Origin: Trichaptum fuscoviolaceum | Lineage: Eukaryota; Basidiomycota; Agaricomycetes; Hymenochaetales; Trichaptaceae | Reading direction: 5' to 3' | NCBI GenBank assembly: GCA_910574455.1 | Contig: CAJSYZ010000007.1 | Coordinates: 806,001 to 870,000 of the forward strand | Length of the DNA stretch: 64,000 bases | Shown: positions 44,301 through 55,872 of the stretch, piece by piece | Position numbering within the stretch: position 1 is the stretch's first letter | How the letters are laid out: the number at the start of each line of letters is the position of its first letter | The notes under the pieces: model-generated | The model's input: only the letters and a program-made list of their open reading frames with translations | Told to the model about the DNA's origin: nothing | Databases searched by the model: none | Position numbers and translations under genes: made by a program

Positions 44301-44334
44301 GGGCAGAAATCCAGCGACTTCGGCAGCCTGAGCA

Positions 44335-44930
44335 ATGAACCACTCTGGCAATCACTATTCACTGGGTACCGAGCCACGAAGACATGGCCGCGAACGGCGA
44401 ACAAGCCTGAGTGGACGCGAAAGCCGAAATCGCGGCACAATTCTCCAACTCGAGATAGGTTGGACGCCTGAAGCATCCCGATGTTGCAGACCGGAAACTC
44501 CAATCCTCCTTGCGCTGGAAGACGGAGTGGATCAGATTGAAGAGTGGGAAGAAACTGCGCGCCGTTGACCTCACTGCACCGTCTCGGGCAGTTCGCAGAA
44601 TCTGCAAGGATCGGAGCCGGAACGAGTGTGTGATCATCACACAACTCCGGACGGGATACACACCACTCAATACTCACTTGGCCCGCATATTGTGCACTGA
44701 CTCTCCTCTCTGTTTCAATTGCCAAGTTCCGGATCCGGTCTCCCATTATCTCTTCACGTGCCAGTGTCGATTGCCAGTGTGTACACAGACACCCGCCGAC
44801 TCGGAGCACTCCAAACGTCACTCAAAAATAAACCCTTCACATTGAGATCAACCCTGGGCAAGGGTACCAGGCATGACCTAGTCCTGCACTACATCAAGGA
44901 CAACGCTTTCCCCACCTGTTCCCGGCCATT
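44335..44930 (+). pseudogene. LINE retrotransposon remnant (RNase H end and C-terminal zinc region)
   Basis: Plus-strand translation in shifting frames gives ITIHWVPSHEDMAANGEQA and VDAKAEIAAQ, the last RNase H motif, with an internal stop. Then comes SLRWKTEWIRLKSGKKLRA and VIITQLRTGYTPLNTHLARI with SPLCFNCQVPDPVSHYLFTC, the Cys-His segment that closes many fungal LINE ORF2 proteins, and a short tail (LRSTLGKGTRHDLVLHYIKD). No reverse transcriptase or poly(A) tail is present. It is a dead, 5'-truncated and frameshifted piece. The minus-strand frame covering it is a shadow. Confidence 0.7.
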
Positions 44931-45786
44931 GCGACTCAATGAACCCGGCTTTTTCTACTTATTCCTCGCTTTTTCTCTCTCTCCCGCTCAAAGGAAGGGC
45001 ACTGTGTTCAAGTTCCGGAATTGCGTGAGCCTGAGCCTGACTCGGAGTGCCGGCAATTTGAAAGCTCGGCCCGTTTTTTACTACGACTAGTACTATCAGT
45101 TTATTTACTAATAGTATACACTCGGAACGCCTCCGACTCGGATTCTCGGATTCTCGAAAGCGGTTCCCCCCATCGACTCGGACTCGGAGCACTGTATAAA
45201 AACCATCACCAACATATTGTATCAACACTTGAACCAATTCCTGTAACTGTATGCACTCCCCTCTGAGAGTCTTTCAAGCAACACTTCGCCTCACAATACC
45301 GTCATTCGGCATATCTCAATCTGATCATACCCTTTGCACTTTTTCTTGTTTGTTAAAATTATTCTGCGCTTTCAAGTTCTACAATTACATTCAAGTTACA
45401 GTAGTGTTAAATTACAATGTATTCTAAGTGCGCCATCATCATGATAGGCCCTACTTAAGGGCCTGCGGTCACTATAATGGAATAATACATCAAATCAAAT
45501 TAGTCATGGTGCCACTGCCAGTGGTACTGTGCCAACCCGACTCGGAGTCGGACTCGGCGTGCCACTGCCAGTGTTTTCTAACGCCGACTCCTCGTCAAGG
45601 ATAACTTCAAGTTCGGATTTTGGAGGGTACACCGCCATGACCTCATCACAACTTGAATACTAATCATTGAAATCATATTTGACATGCCCTTGCCGTGCTC
45701 TCTCAAGGTACAAATTATATAGTCATATATGCCAACATACTCACAGGCATGCTAACGCCTAGAAATAGGATTTAACTCTATTCAAG
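44931..45786. repeat. Short-word repeat cluster 4 and spacer
   Basis: Two dense patches (about 45,025-45,190 and 45,505-45,600) with GACTCGGAGTGCC, CGACTCGGAGTCGGACTCGG, GCCACTGCCAGTGGTACTG and GCCACTGCCAGTGTTTTC. TTCAAGTT boxes at about 45,013, 45,365, 45,391, 45,604 and 45,781. No gene recognised. Confidence 0.6.
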
Positions 45787-48700
45787 TTATCTGGCTTCGT
45801 ATAATGTTTCATGCATGTGCATATCAGCGAATCTGTTAACATAAAACTTATCGTAAAAGTCCAAGGAGCCTTCCGGTTCCAATGATTTCGGAGGAGATTC
45901 ATCACCCTTCGGGACCCCAAGGAGGTGAGCTAACCGAAAGATATCCCCTAGAGCTATCACGGTAAACTTCGAACTCTTAGAGCGGTAGGTGGCTCTGCCA
46001 CTGGCACTCTGTTGAGGACCACTTGCGACAGATTGAGAGGTAGGGGTCGTGAACTCGTACTCTGGTTCGACTATCCACATACTTGTTTTTGGGTCAGGCG
46101 AGTCTCCAACGCATTTGTAAAACTGGACGAGAGCACATTCGTGACGTTCCACTTTGTCGGTGAAGGAAAATAGAAGCATAACACGGGCAACTCTCATTCC
46201 TGCAAATCCCTTTTTGCCGGAGCTAACTCGAACAAGAACTGCATCTCGTCGAGGTTTTCCACGCCAAGAGGGGCTAGACCTAATCACTTCCCTCATTGCT
46301 TGTTCTATGGGAATCGATTCACCACGGTAGGCAAAGAAAGCGGTGGCCGAATGGAAAACTGAAAAGTCATTGCTCATATCCAGTTCAAAGTGTTCAAATC
46401 TGTTGTAGTCCGATTCGGCCATGCCAGCAGAGCACTCTGAATCGGAGTTGTGGTTGCACCTTTCGTACTTGTTGAATAAGTACTTTTTTATGAGTTGTCG
46501 GAGCTGTCGGAGCTCTGGATGGCCTTTTTTTGCCGCAAGAGCGCTGAGCTGTTTAGGGTACACCTTGCTGGACTCTGTGTGGACGACAACAAGGAAGTTA
46601 GATGTGCAGCATCAGAAAGACGTGTTACTGACGCTGTCTCGAAGCCATTAGCATTAAGCTCAAAGGGTCATTTCTGCCACCCAAGTGGAACTGGCATTCA
46701 GCAAATCCTCTGCCATGAACCGCACCACGCTGTGGCCCATCCGCTAAGCCTTCCGAATCGTCCAGATCTGCAATTTCATTTGGCTCTTGATTGGCCGCAA
46801 TATCATCGAAGAAGTCCTCTGTATCATTGGCTGCACCTACAAATAGTACGCCATGATGTTGCATTTCCTCTCTTTGATTACGGGTCCTCTCAGTGTCATC
46901 CGTGACCGTCTCTGATATATTTTTCCGCAAAACGTCTCGCAAGGCTTTCCACGTAGCCTCAGCCAGCGTATCGTCCAGCAGTCCACGCCTTTTGAAGTCT
47001 GCCCTCGACGCAATAAGTTTGCTGAGTCGTTGGTTTGCTGTAATCATCTGACCAAAGGATCATTTTTGTTTGAACGTCGCCATGTCTGCTTGACCGCGTA
47101 GATGTGTTTGTTTTCTGTTATAGATGAACACAACCCGCTAGGTGCAGCAAAGAGAGGGATCATTGTAGGATAATGGGTCATGGCATGTTGTCGTGGCAGC
47201 GAAAAGTTATCCCGGATGCCCTTCGCTATGAATATTTGCCGATATTGATGAAAGTGATCCAGAGAGGCTTTGATCTGATCAAGAGTCGAGGCTGTTATCG
47301 TGTACCGACGCACAAGGTAACAGAAGTCCAGAAATGCACTCAATGCGTGAATTATATCATCGTGCACAATGCCCACAATAGCCGGAAGATATACCTAAGC
47401 GGATTGCATCAAATATCAGCAAACCACCGCGTCGAACGAGATGAAAAGACCATATACTTTCATAAGTGCCTTTGAATCATTACCTGTCCATTGCTTGAAG
47501 CCTCGACCTTCGGGAAATCTGCGAAGACCAGGAAAAGGAGCAGCGACTCTGATTCTATGCGAAAGTTAGCACTGAGACTCATATTATTCTACTTGTAAGA
47601 GAATAGCACCTTTTATCCACAATATCCAGCTCTGTTGTGGTCAAGCTCTGGCATATCCACTCGACAAGATGATCCTTGAACACGCCTTTGATGATTTGGT
47701 GCAGAAGGTCCGGAGAAATGAGATCGCATATATCTGCACGCGGGAAGTCATTGGTGAAGGGCTACGGGTTATCGTTGTGGTAAGTGCACATCCAATGGAG
47801 AATTCGGAACCCTTACCACAATATCTTGGTGGAACCCATACTCTTTACGAATTGTTGCTCTACTTATGCTGTTATCATCGACTTGTTCTATCAATCGTTG
47901 TGCAGCTCTTTTGTTCGAGGATTTGTAAAGAATTCCGGATTATCTAGGTTCTTGTGAGGTGCTGTGCATCTATAAAGACACATTAAGCCATTTTCTCGGG
48001 CTCGGATGCGATGTTGGGGAAGGACGGTACTTACTTGCAGCACCATCCTGTGCATATTGCGCATAGACTCACCTGTTCCGGATAATCGGCTATATACGAG
48101 CCGAGTCCGAGAATCGACCTACGAAAGTGACCATCAGGGCACCGGAGAATGGTTCGCTCTTTGTTCATGGACATTGCGCTCTTCAGTGGTCTCAAGATTC
48201 TCGATATAGATGAATGAAAGACTTGATGTCGAAAGCGGCGGAATTCATCCGACTTTTCGTATTGCCGCTCAGCTGCAAAATGTGTCAGAACTAATCAAAT
48301 ATTATGTATGGTACACACTCTTTGGTATTGCTAGAAATGCTATAAGCTGGACTGTATTCAATTTCTGTGACCGCCGGGCCTTGTTAGATATATTCCCGAT
48401 GGAGAGATATAACGGATAGTATTCGTTGTTTCCAGTTCCGACAGAGACTGTTGTCTTGTCGCTCCCTAAGATTACCGGGACAAACATAGATCCATGGACT
48501 GCTTTATCTTCGGCGTAGATCTTATTCTAAGTCAAGGATAATCAGTATGTTTCCTGCGAGTTCATGAGTCATGACCTACAGCCTGTTCCCAAGCAAAATT
48601 TCCGGACATGTAATTTCTGAACACTCGTTCTTTGTTGTCACTGGCATCAGAGTCCTCCTTTGGCTGATATTCACGAAATGGAACACAGTCGAATTTGCTT

Positions 48701-49777
48701 TCCAAAGCCGGATTATCCACCAAATTACGGATCACTTCCAAAGGATCCCGATACCATACATCATACTCTTTCCTCTTCCATGACTCGGAGTTCTCGTTTG
48801 TTGCCTTTTGGCCATTGTCATTCGTATAGAAGTTACTGAAGGATTTCCAAGGCACATCACCAACTCTCGTAGCGTCAATGACATTGTACAACTTCTGTGC
48901 ATCTCCATCGAGCAGCGTACTAGTAATATCCAAATCCGAGTCCTCGTCAGGCTCTGTCGCGTCGAAATCAGAATATCTGCCAGATTTCGCATTATCCGCG
49001 AGGTGGATTAGCTGATATGCCTTCATGATTCCAAGAAGCTTCGTTATGTTACCAGCAGACATTTGCTCTTCTCGATAGAGAAAATCTGCGAGCTCGAAAT
49101 CTGCTCGGCACGAATAGGGAAACCAATCATTTGATGTAGGTTTGTTTCGAGGAACGGGGGGTTCTTCGTCTTTTAAGAAGGTTCCTTCTGCATCGCATGG
49201 AGTGGCTGCACGGTGTCTGGTGTCAGAGTACTACAGTAAACCGAGGACAATAAACATGGCACGCACCATTCAAGTATCTGTGATACACCTTCAAGTTATC
49301 CCCGCTCTCCTCATGATCTCCAATGTCTAAGTCCAAGTCTTCAGAGGACGCGCTACGGTCATCACTTCCAATGACAGAATGTGACTGAGAATCAGGTCCG
49401 CCTACTAGTAGGTCTCGAAGCAGTTCGTCTCGGCCTACTATACTGAGCATCGAGATATCTTGTGTAAGCATGGAGATATCGTAATCGTAGGAGTCAGAGC
49501 CACTCTCAAGATGACTTTCTGTTGGAAGTTCAGACAACCTAGGGAGAACTTGAAAAGTTGGAGCTCGTGTGGGTCGACTTGGAATGGGTGAAGAATCATA
49601 GTCATGACCACTACCACTGGCAGTAGAACTTGCCATGAATGACGTCGGATGAGCTGAATATTCATGTCTTGTTCTTCCAGATTGACTCTTGAACGTCCTA
49701 CTACAGCCGGGCAAGGTGCATCGAATAGTTGGTGGAAAATGAAAGGGATCGTGCTTTTTCCGTGTCGCTGGCATCAA
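45787..49777 (-). pseudogene. Plavaka-family (CACTA-like) transposase with frameshifts
   Basis: A multi-exon transposase. Exon 1 has a C2H2 finger (CTLPGCSRTFKSQSGRTRH) and VYHRYLN. Next: DFELADFLYREEQMSAGNI, GDVPWKSFSNFY, EYDVWYRDPLEVIRNLVDNP, MSGNFAWEQA, then HGSMFVPVILGSDKTTVSVG, NEYYPLYLSIGNI, RCPDGHFRRSILGLGSYIAD, PFTNDFPRADICDLISPDLL, FLDFCYLVRR, SLPRQHAMTHY, GLCSSITENKHIYAVKQTWR, and a C-terminal block with FHSATAFFAYRGES, SPSWRGKPRRDAVLV and DKFYVNRFADMHMHE. These are signature blocks of Plavaka transposases. Two apparent one-base shifts (near 47,905 and near 47,046, where DPLVR runs into TGA just before MITANQRL) suggest a recently inactivated gene; most splice sites remain good. I could not fix the element's terminal repeats. 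Confidence 0.82.
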
Positions 49778-49997
49778 CTTGAATGTAGCCTCAATAGAAG
49801 TACTACACGTCGACGACAGTGCCAGTGGCAGCCTGAGTGAGCCTGAGCCTGAGTGAACCTGAGTTAAAATTAGTCATAGCAGTAGTAGTGGGCGTAAATT
49901 TTCAACTTGTCTAAGATAGACGCCCCCGCCTCCCTGATCTTGAACTTGCACCTTCAATCCATCTTATCCTCATACAAGACTCAAAACACTGCACAAA
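49778..49997. promoter_or_regulatory. Divergent promoter region between transposase and coiled-coil gene
   Basis: Only 220 bp separate two divergently read starts (49,777 minus, 49,998 plus). It contains ACAGTGCCAGTGGCAGCCTGAG, a tandem GAGCCTGAG run and TAGCAGTAGTAGTGG from the local word set. Joint control of the two genes is inferred from spacing alone. Confidence 0.45.
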
Positions 49998-52900
49998 ATG
50001 TCAACTCGAAGACAGACAAGGGCTAAGAACAGCGATCAGCACCCCGGAGCAGTAGTTGAACAGCTCAGAACAAGACGAACACAGGAGGAGATATTGCGGG
50101 AGAAGGAAGAAAAAGAGAAAAAGAAAGTACGGCAGGCAGAAAGGCGGGATGAGGCATTGAAGGAGAAGGAAGAGAAGGAAAAGCAGAAGGAAGAGCGGGC
50201 AGCTTTCCGCAGAGCTGCGGCCCAGCAAGTCGCGGTTGCGAAAGAGAGGAAAAAACTCGCTGCGGAGCAAAAACGGGCAGCAAAAGAACAAGAGGCAGCT
50301 GACAAGGTTCGCAAGAAGGTGACTGCAGCAGAGAACCAAGAAGCAGCGATGCTAGAGACCGTAGAGCTTGAAAACAACTTGTCGAAGGCTCTTGAGACAC
50401 GCACCCAGATGGGCTCAACAGTGCCCAAACTCACTGGCAAACGTGGACGTAGAAAGCCAAAAGGCGAAGCTAGTAGTAAGTCTTCAACTTTAGATCAGTG
50501 ATGACACAGATTTGAACTAGCATAAACAGGCTCGAAGAACGATGTTAAAGACGTATCGGGTTGTGAAGATGGACACAACAAAGACTTGGATATTCGTGAG
50601 TAACATTGCCTATACATTTTCAGATGATCTCAAAGCTTGGAGGTTGAACACTGTGACTCACGTTCATGCGAAGCAGCGAGTATGGATGAGCCAAACAGGA
50701 AGCCTGCAAAAAAGGCTAGGAAGGAAGATTCCAAAGGTGAACTTCCATTTCGCACACGTGTGCAGACCGCAAAGATGTCCAGGTCTGCCGCCACTCCCAG
50801 CGACGCATTCTTTCACGCTCCTGCAGGACCGAACGAGAGTCTTTCTGGTGAAGAAACGGACATAATAGACTCGCCCGCTACGTCAAGGCGGAAGACAAGA
50901 CAAAACGCCCTGTCAGGGCGCTTCGCAACACAGATGATTCCACTTTCATCGGTGAAGAGGGTGGAGGTCTTGAGTTGCCAGTCTCAGAAAGGATCAATTT
51001 GTGAGTTTGAAGTTTGAATCTTGCATTGCGTCTGAATCAGTATCTGGTACTGTCAAGTCGATGTAATAGTGAGTGCGAAGCTTGATTTAGACTCAATTAT
51101 TAAACATCATCCCGACTAGTACTAGATTACGACTAATGAGCCTGCCACTGGCAGCGGATGCACTGGCAGTGCCAGTGACCGGCGTGACACTCCCGGGCCG
51201 AGACCCAACTTGGAAGTCCTTCACCTGCAACATTGACTCGGACGCTCTTGTCTTTGCTACCACTGTATTATGAGTCTTGCTGACGCAAAGCTACACCAGA
51301 CACACCATCCCATTGCCAGATGATGAAAACTTAAGTCCCTGGGAGGATGAAGGAGAAACAATAACCCTTACAAGCTATCATGGTGTAAAAAATAGCACAA
51401 TCAGCGTACAACAGAAGGCACATCTTGTCGATTCGGAATCAAATGCAGTGAGTTGATGGAGCATTAGAATGGCAAGTGCAGTCTGAATAACTTGTTTATA
51501 GGGTGGAAGCGATCCGAAGAGGCTAACAAGGCCGGCTCAAGCTTGTGTGAGTCCGACTGATTACTGTTCGATTCATGTCAGTTACTCCATGACTGTTTGT
51601 TCATATTCCTTCGTTATTATTTATCTGCCAACTGCCGTGTCATGAACAGGATGGAGGTAGCAGCAACGTCAACTCGAAGAAAAGGAAGTTATTGCATGAC
51701 ACTCTTTCCGGGTCGCAGGTTTCAACGGTAAGCGACGTCATATCATTTACATTTTTCAATCTACTGAGCAATCCCTTCCCGTACTCGAGGATAAGAACCA
51801 CAAGATAAAACCAGGTGGACAGGTGAGTACCAGACAGTGATCTTCATGGTACATCCTTCCTTCATTGCTTACTGAATTGGTATTTTGATAGGATGCAAAC
51901 AAGAGAACTGCTAATTTGCAGCTTAGCGCACCGGTAAGTCTATCTTATTTCAACTTCTCTCGTTCCCCCCTTATTTATGGTTGTAAGGTGCAATCACTAG
52001 CCTTGGAACCCCGTGTACAGGTATGTGTGAGTGTCGATGCACCCTAGGCTCACTTCCGGTGCTCTCCTGTGGCAACTATTCGTTTCCTTCTTCACTTTGA
52101 GTCGATCGCTAATGGGTGCATATGAATAGGAAATCACAGTCACAAAGAACGGAAAGAGGAAGTCGCCACCAGACACCGACTCTCAGGTTAATGTGGTAAT
52201 TCTTCTACCTTGATGTGCAATGAATTCCTTCATTTTATGTTTACTTATTTTCAGCCATTTCAATTGGCTAATAAAACTGTCAAGATCAAGAAGTCATTGT
52301 TGACTGACATGGACACACCGGCCGGTGCCACAGTAAGTGTCAATTCTATGGTAACCGGCATTTTAAGTTCGTATCTGATCAGGCGGAAAGGACTTGAGTA
52401 AGAAGAGGAACCCCTCTGATATTCCTTATCGGCCTGAGGCCGATACGACGGTAAGTGCTTCTTTTCGATCTGCTCACTTGCCTTGGATAACAGCTTTCTG
52501 ACGTGTTGCAGCCGGAGATTGGATCCGCTACCTCTAATCGCAAGAGGCAGTCGCTTGTGGCTGATAATGAAGTAAGTGAGAGTCGATTGATACACTCTAA
52601 ATGTGAGCATTCACCTTCTTTTCTTAATAGTCTGGTGGTCGAAACATGTCGTTAGCACCTCGGGCACCGTCGCTTGCAATGAAGAGTGCATCCTGCACCC
52701 CCGGACCCGAAGTGTTAGTGACTGGGGCTTATCAAGGTCATCGCAAAGTCTCTCGGACTACTAGCTCAGTTTGTCGAATCAAATTCATTTCTATGACATA
52801 TTTTGTTGATTTACTTATATGCAGACATCAGTGGGACTTGAGGACAAGGATCGAAATGAAGGAAGGGAAGGATCTCGCGTGCCAGGCAGGAAAAGGGCGA

Positions 52901-54084
52901 CGAACCAGTGTCTCCCTCCCGGTACTCAGGCAGGTTGGACTCATATTCTATTACCTTCACTATTTCGCGCAGTTGGAAAATCCGTCACACCATGGCAAAC
53001 CCCGGACAATAAGCTCATCAGCTCACTGTGGGGGAAAGTGTTTGATTCTGTGGAACTTAGTTACGAAACTCAGTTCGCTGATATCTGTTCTCTAGTTGAG
53101 TCATTTTTACTTATTCTCAAGTTACCTTTACCAAATTGAGATGCAATCCTCGTATTTCAGGCGGCCCAGAGATGCTCTGATAGCTGGCGCAAGAAACTTT
53201 TTGAGAAAGCTGAGCAATCAGTTGCCAGTTTTATCAGCGGCGAACAATTAAAGTCAATGCAAAACGAAGCAATTGTGAAGACGTTGCAGACGCTAGTTGA
53301 CAAGAAGAAAGCCGAACCGTTTCTATGGGAAAGCTGGTATAGTATGGAGAGGGTAAGTAAAAGAGTGTTTATTGTCGCGTTTTGTGTCCATGCATTGACC
53401 CTAAATGTACAGAAGCAAGGACTGTTCTGCTCTGACCTTGTGGTCTCAGTGTTGTCCGTACACATTGTCTTGGCCATGGGTCGGCATAAAATACTGGACA
53501 GAAACACCATAGGAAAGCCTATTGGTGCCCTCGCCCTTGCGGCAACAGCGGTATCTATTTTTTCAGTACTTATATTGTCCTTATCCGCTGATCTTCTCAT
53601 GGATAGGTCAAGGTTGCCATTGATAAACAGGTGGCTCGGTTGCAAAATATCAAAGAAGAACTTTGGCGGCGCTGAGTGGTATTTCACTAGCGCTCTGTGG
53701 CAGCCTCATACGGACGACTATGTTAACTTGTTGTTGAATCCCTCTTTCTTCACTGAATCAAACTGGGAAAAGGTTCGATCCCGCCTCCTAGCTTACGATG
53801 CCAGTACAGATATCGACACGAGAAAGAACACCGAACTTGTTGGATCGGGTATCACTGGCAGGGACTTTTCCTTGTATTTTGACGGTGTAGATGCAGATTC
53901 GACCTGCGAGAAAGCGTATGACGAAGGCGCTGATAATTGGGAAGACGGAACCGACGATAAGGGCGAAGAGCGTGAGGGGGCTGAACATAGAAGCGAGATG
54001 GAAGGTGATGCAGAGGACGAACATGCTAATGCTAAGGGCGACGACGACCTGAGCGAGAGCGGGGACGAGGGCGTTGAGAAGATT

Positions 54085-54118
<34 letters not shown>

Positions 54119-54363
54119 GCGTTGAGAAGATTGAGGACGAGGGCGAGGACGAGGACGAGGGCGAGGGCGAGGACGAGGGCGAGGACGAGGACGAGGGCGA
54201 GGGCGAGGACGAGGGCGAGGACGAGGACAAGGGCGAAGGCGAGGACGAGGACGAGGGCGAAGGCGAGGGCGAGGGCGAGGACAAGGATTTAGGTGGAGAT
54301 GGTGATCATGAGGAGGACGACGCTTCAAAATGGGATTCGGCTACGGACTGTGTAGACTTCTAA
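49998..54363 (+). CDS. Many-exon coiled-coil protein with acidic tail, unknown function
   Basis: Start at 49,998 (MSTRRQTRAKNSDQHPGAVV). The first exon, to about 50,500, encodes a Lys/Glu/Ala-rich coiled coil. About ten short exons follow (from 50,620 to 52,950; for example EPNRKPAKKARKEDSKGE), each with GTAAGT/GTGAGT and AG borders and rich in Lys, Ser and Thr. The C-terminal part from about 52,920 is globular: TPDNKLISSLWGKVFDSVEL, RCSDSWRKKLFEKAEQSVAS, KKKAEPFLWESWYSMER, GKPIGALALAATAV, KNFGGAEWYFTSALW. It ends in a Glu/Asp/Gly repeat and stops at 54,361-54,363. The layout (basic coiled coil, linker of many exons, PIGALALAATAV block) fits an expanded Agaricomycete family without known function. 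Its divergent start next to a transposase suggests transposon cargo. Exact exon borders are not resolved. Confidence 0.55.
51110..51250. repeat. Short-word repeat cluster 5, inside the coiled-coil gene
   Basis: GCCTGCCACTGGCAGCGG, CACTGGCAGTGCCAGTG and ACTAGTACTAG words in what is probably an intron (no open frame from 51,018 to about 51,290). The word family is therefore not confined to spacers. Confidence 0.55.
54060..54290 (+). repeat. In-frame minisatellite encoding an acidic tract
   Basis: Repeats of GAGGGCGAGGACGAG-type units with two longer copies that include GTTGAGAAGATTGAG. It encodes the Glu/Asp/Gly tail of the gene above. Unit order varies, consistent with slippage. The antisense Ser/Pro and Arg/Pro frames are artefacts. 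Confidence 0.8.
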
Positions 54364-55872
54364 GGGCAAATCGATCACTGGTGAGCCTCTTCTTTTCGTT
54401 TCTGTCCGTGCGCTCAATATTATATTACCATCGACTCGCAGAGCAGCCTTCGTTTCTACTGGTCCGCCAAAGAACATGCAGAATTGAAGGTACGGCAGCG
54501 AAGTGTGACCTGCCACTGCCCGTCACGGCAGAGGTTCACGGTAATGTCGTGGGGGATCCCTTCATAGCGACTGCTATGCTTAGTCTTGCGTAGATGACTG
54601 ATGTACTTGAACACTGAGGCACTGATAGCTAAATAATGTTGTCTTATATATTTCTGATGCAATGAAATACTTGGATCGTTCTTATGCACTTAGACTCTTG
54701 AGCACTGCAATTTGTCTTACAACACTTGTCTACTGCTGTAATTAAAGGATGATACACTGGAGCACTGGGGTGCTGAATGCCTGAAACACTTAGAGCACTG
54801 ATTCAGCCATCTTTCCTTATTTAAGCCAGCCCGCACTTATTTCAGCCAACTTGTCCTGAATAATGGGAGGACATGCATGAATAAGTGAAGCTTGCCTTAT
54901 TTAAGACTTCAGTCTCTCAGGACGTTTAAGTAACACTTAAGTCACTTTCAGCAGAAAGTAGTTTCCCTGATGTTCGTGGTGTAGCAGATTGCCGCTTATG
55001 CCTATTCTTAGCACCTTCGTTCGTCAATACTTACTTGTTGATCCTTCGACAACATATTTCTTTGTGGTCTATGTTTCAAGAGTACAGTATGGGATTGGTC
55101 TAACAAGTATGTCGAGCAGGCTTTCATCATAGGCCTTCTCACCTGGACGTTCCATGAGCGTAATGTATTTGGAACTGCTCCGTGACTTCTATTCAATGAC
55201 GTGACAGATTACTAAGATGTCACTGTTGTCACGTATTAAATTCACATTAAGTTGACTCCTTACTCTAGTCAACTAGTAATTGACTCTTAACTCCCAACAC
55301 CTTAGGCTTTGCCGGATTGAACTTGAAGAACAAGGCTGTACAATTCAGGCTGATTCTCTGCGAAACGATGAACTCGAGGCTGTCCAGCGTTCGTCCTAAC
55401 GCCAAGTCGATCACACCCGTCTGAATTCTTCTTCGAATTCTCATTAGCGTTCAAGACAGATTGGCGCCCTTGCTGTGTGCCAGTGTGTTCGAGCGCAACT
55501 TGAACCGAGTAATACTTTGCTCTCTTTTCAAGCTGCCAATGTACACTCATGCTGATACTTCGTGCTCTGCGTTGATGACAACTTCTTCTTGGATTGGGAC
55601 CTCAGACCTCTTAACTTGAACACATCTTTGACATGGCTTTCCATGGGTTAACTCCACCTCGTTTCCGTCGCTTCTACAAGTCACTACCAGCCATAACATT
55701 GTGCCTCGTGCACGCTGTGCAAATCGGAATATAGTGGGCGCCCATCGGTTGCCATGCAAACTGGAATTTCTGCTGTACTACGAGCGACTTTTGCTTGAAC
55801 GCATGCCCCTTAAAAGGGTACGGGTTTGTCGTCCTACGACCTAATCTCTTCCTCCCACCACCACCATCAAAA
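54364..55872. other. Intergenic, no gene recognised
   Basis: Holds a GAGCACTG word series at about 54,699-54,810, a segment at about 55,000-55,160 repeated upstream of the second kinase-like gene, and about 550 bp (55,255-55,800) that the second copy lacks. Minus-strand frames at 55,302-55,759 show no known domain. Confidence 0.45.
55000..55160 (+). repeat. Upstream copy of a duplicated segment
   Basis: Matches about 62,456-62,610 with scattered differences: shared words GCCTATTCTTAGC, CCTTCGACAACATAT, GTCTATGTTTCAAGAGTA, GCAGGCTTTCATC. Marks the left edge of the tandem duplication that includes the kinase-like genes. Confidence 0.75.

Noticed and set aside
44285..44821. A 178-codon minus-strand gene
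   Set aside because: The opposite strand carries recognisable LINE RNase H and Cys-His motifs; the minus frame is their shadow.
50001..50440. Leu/Phe/Ser-rich minus-strand frames
   Set aside because: Antisense of the Lys/Glu/Ala coiled-coil exon of the gene starting at 49,998.
53793..54328. Ser/Pro and Arg/Pro repeat proteins on the minus strand
   Set aside because: Antisense of the GAGGGCGAGGACGAG minisatellite that encodes the acidic tail on the plus strand.
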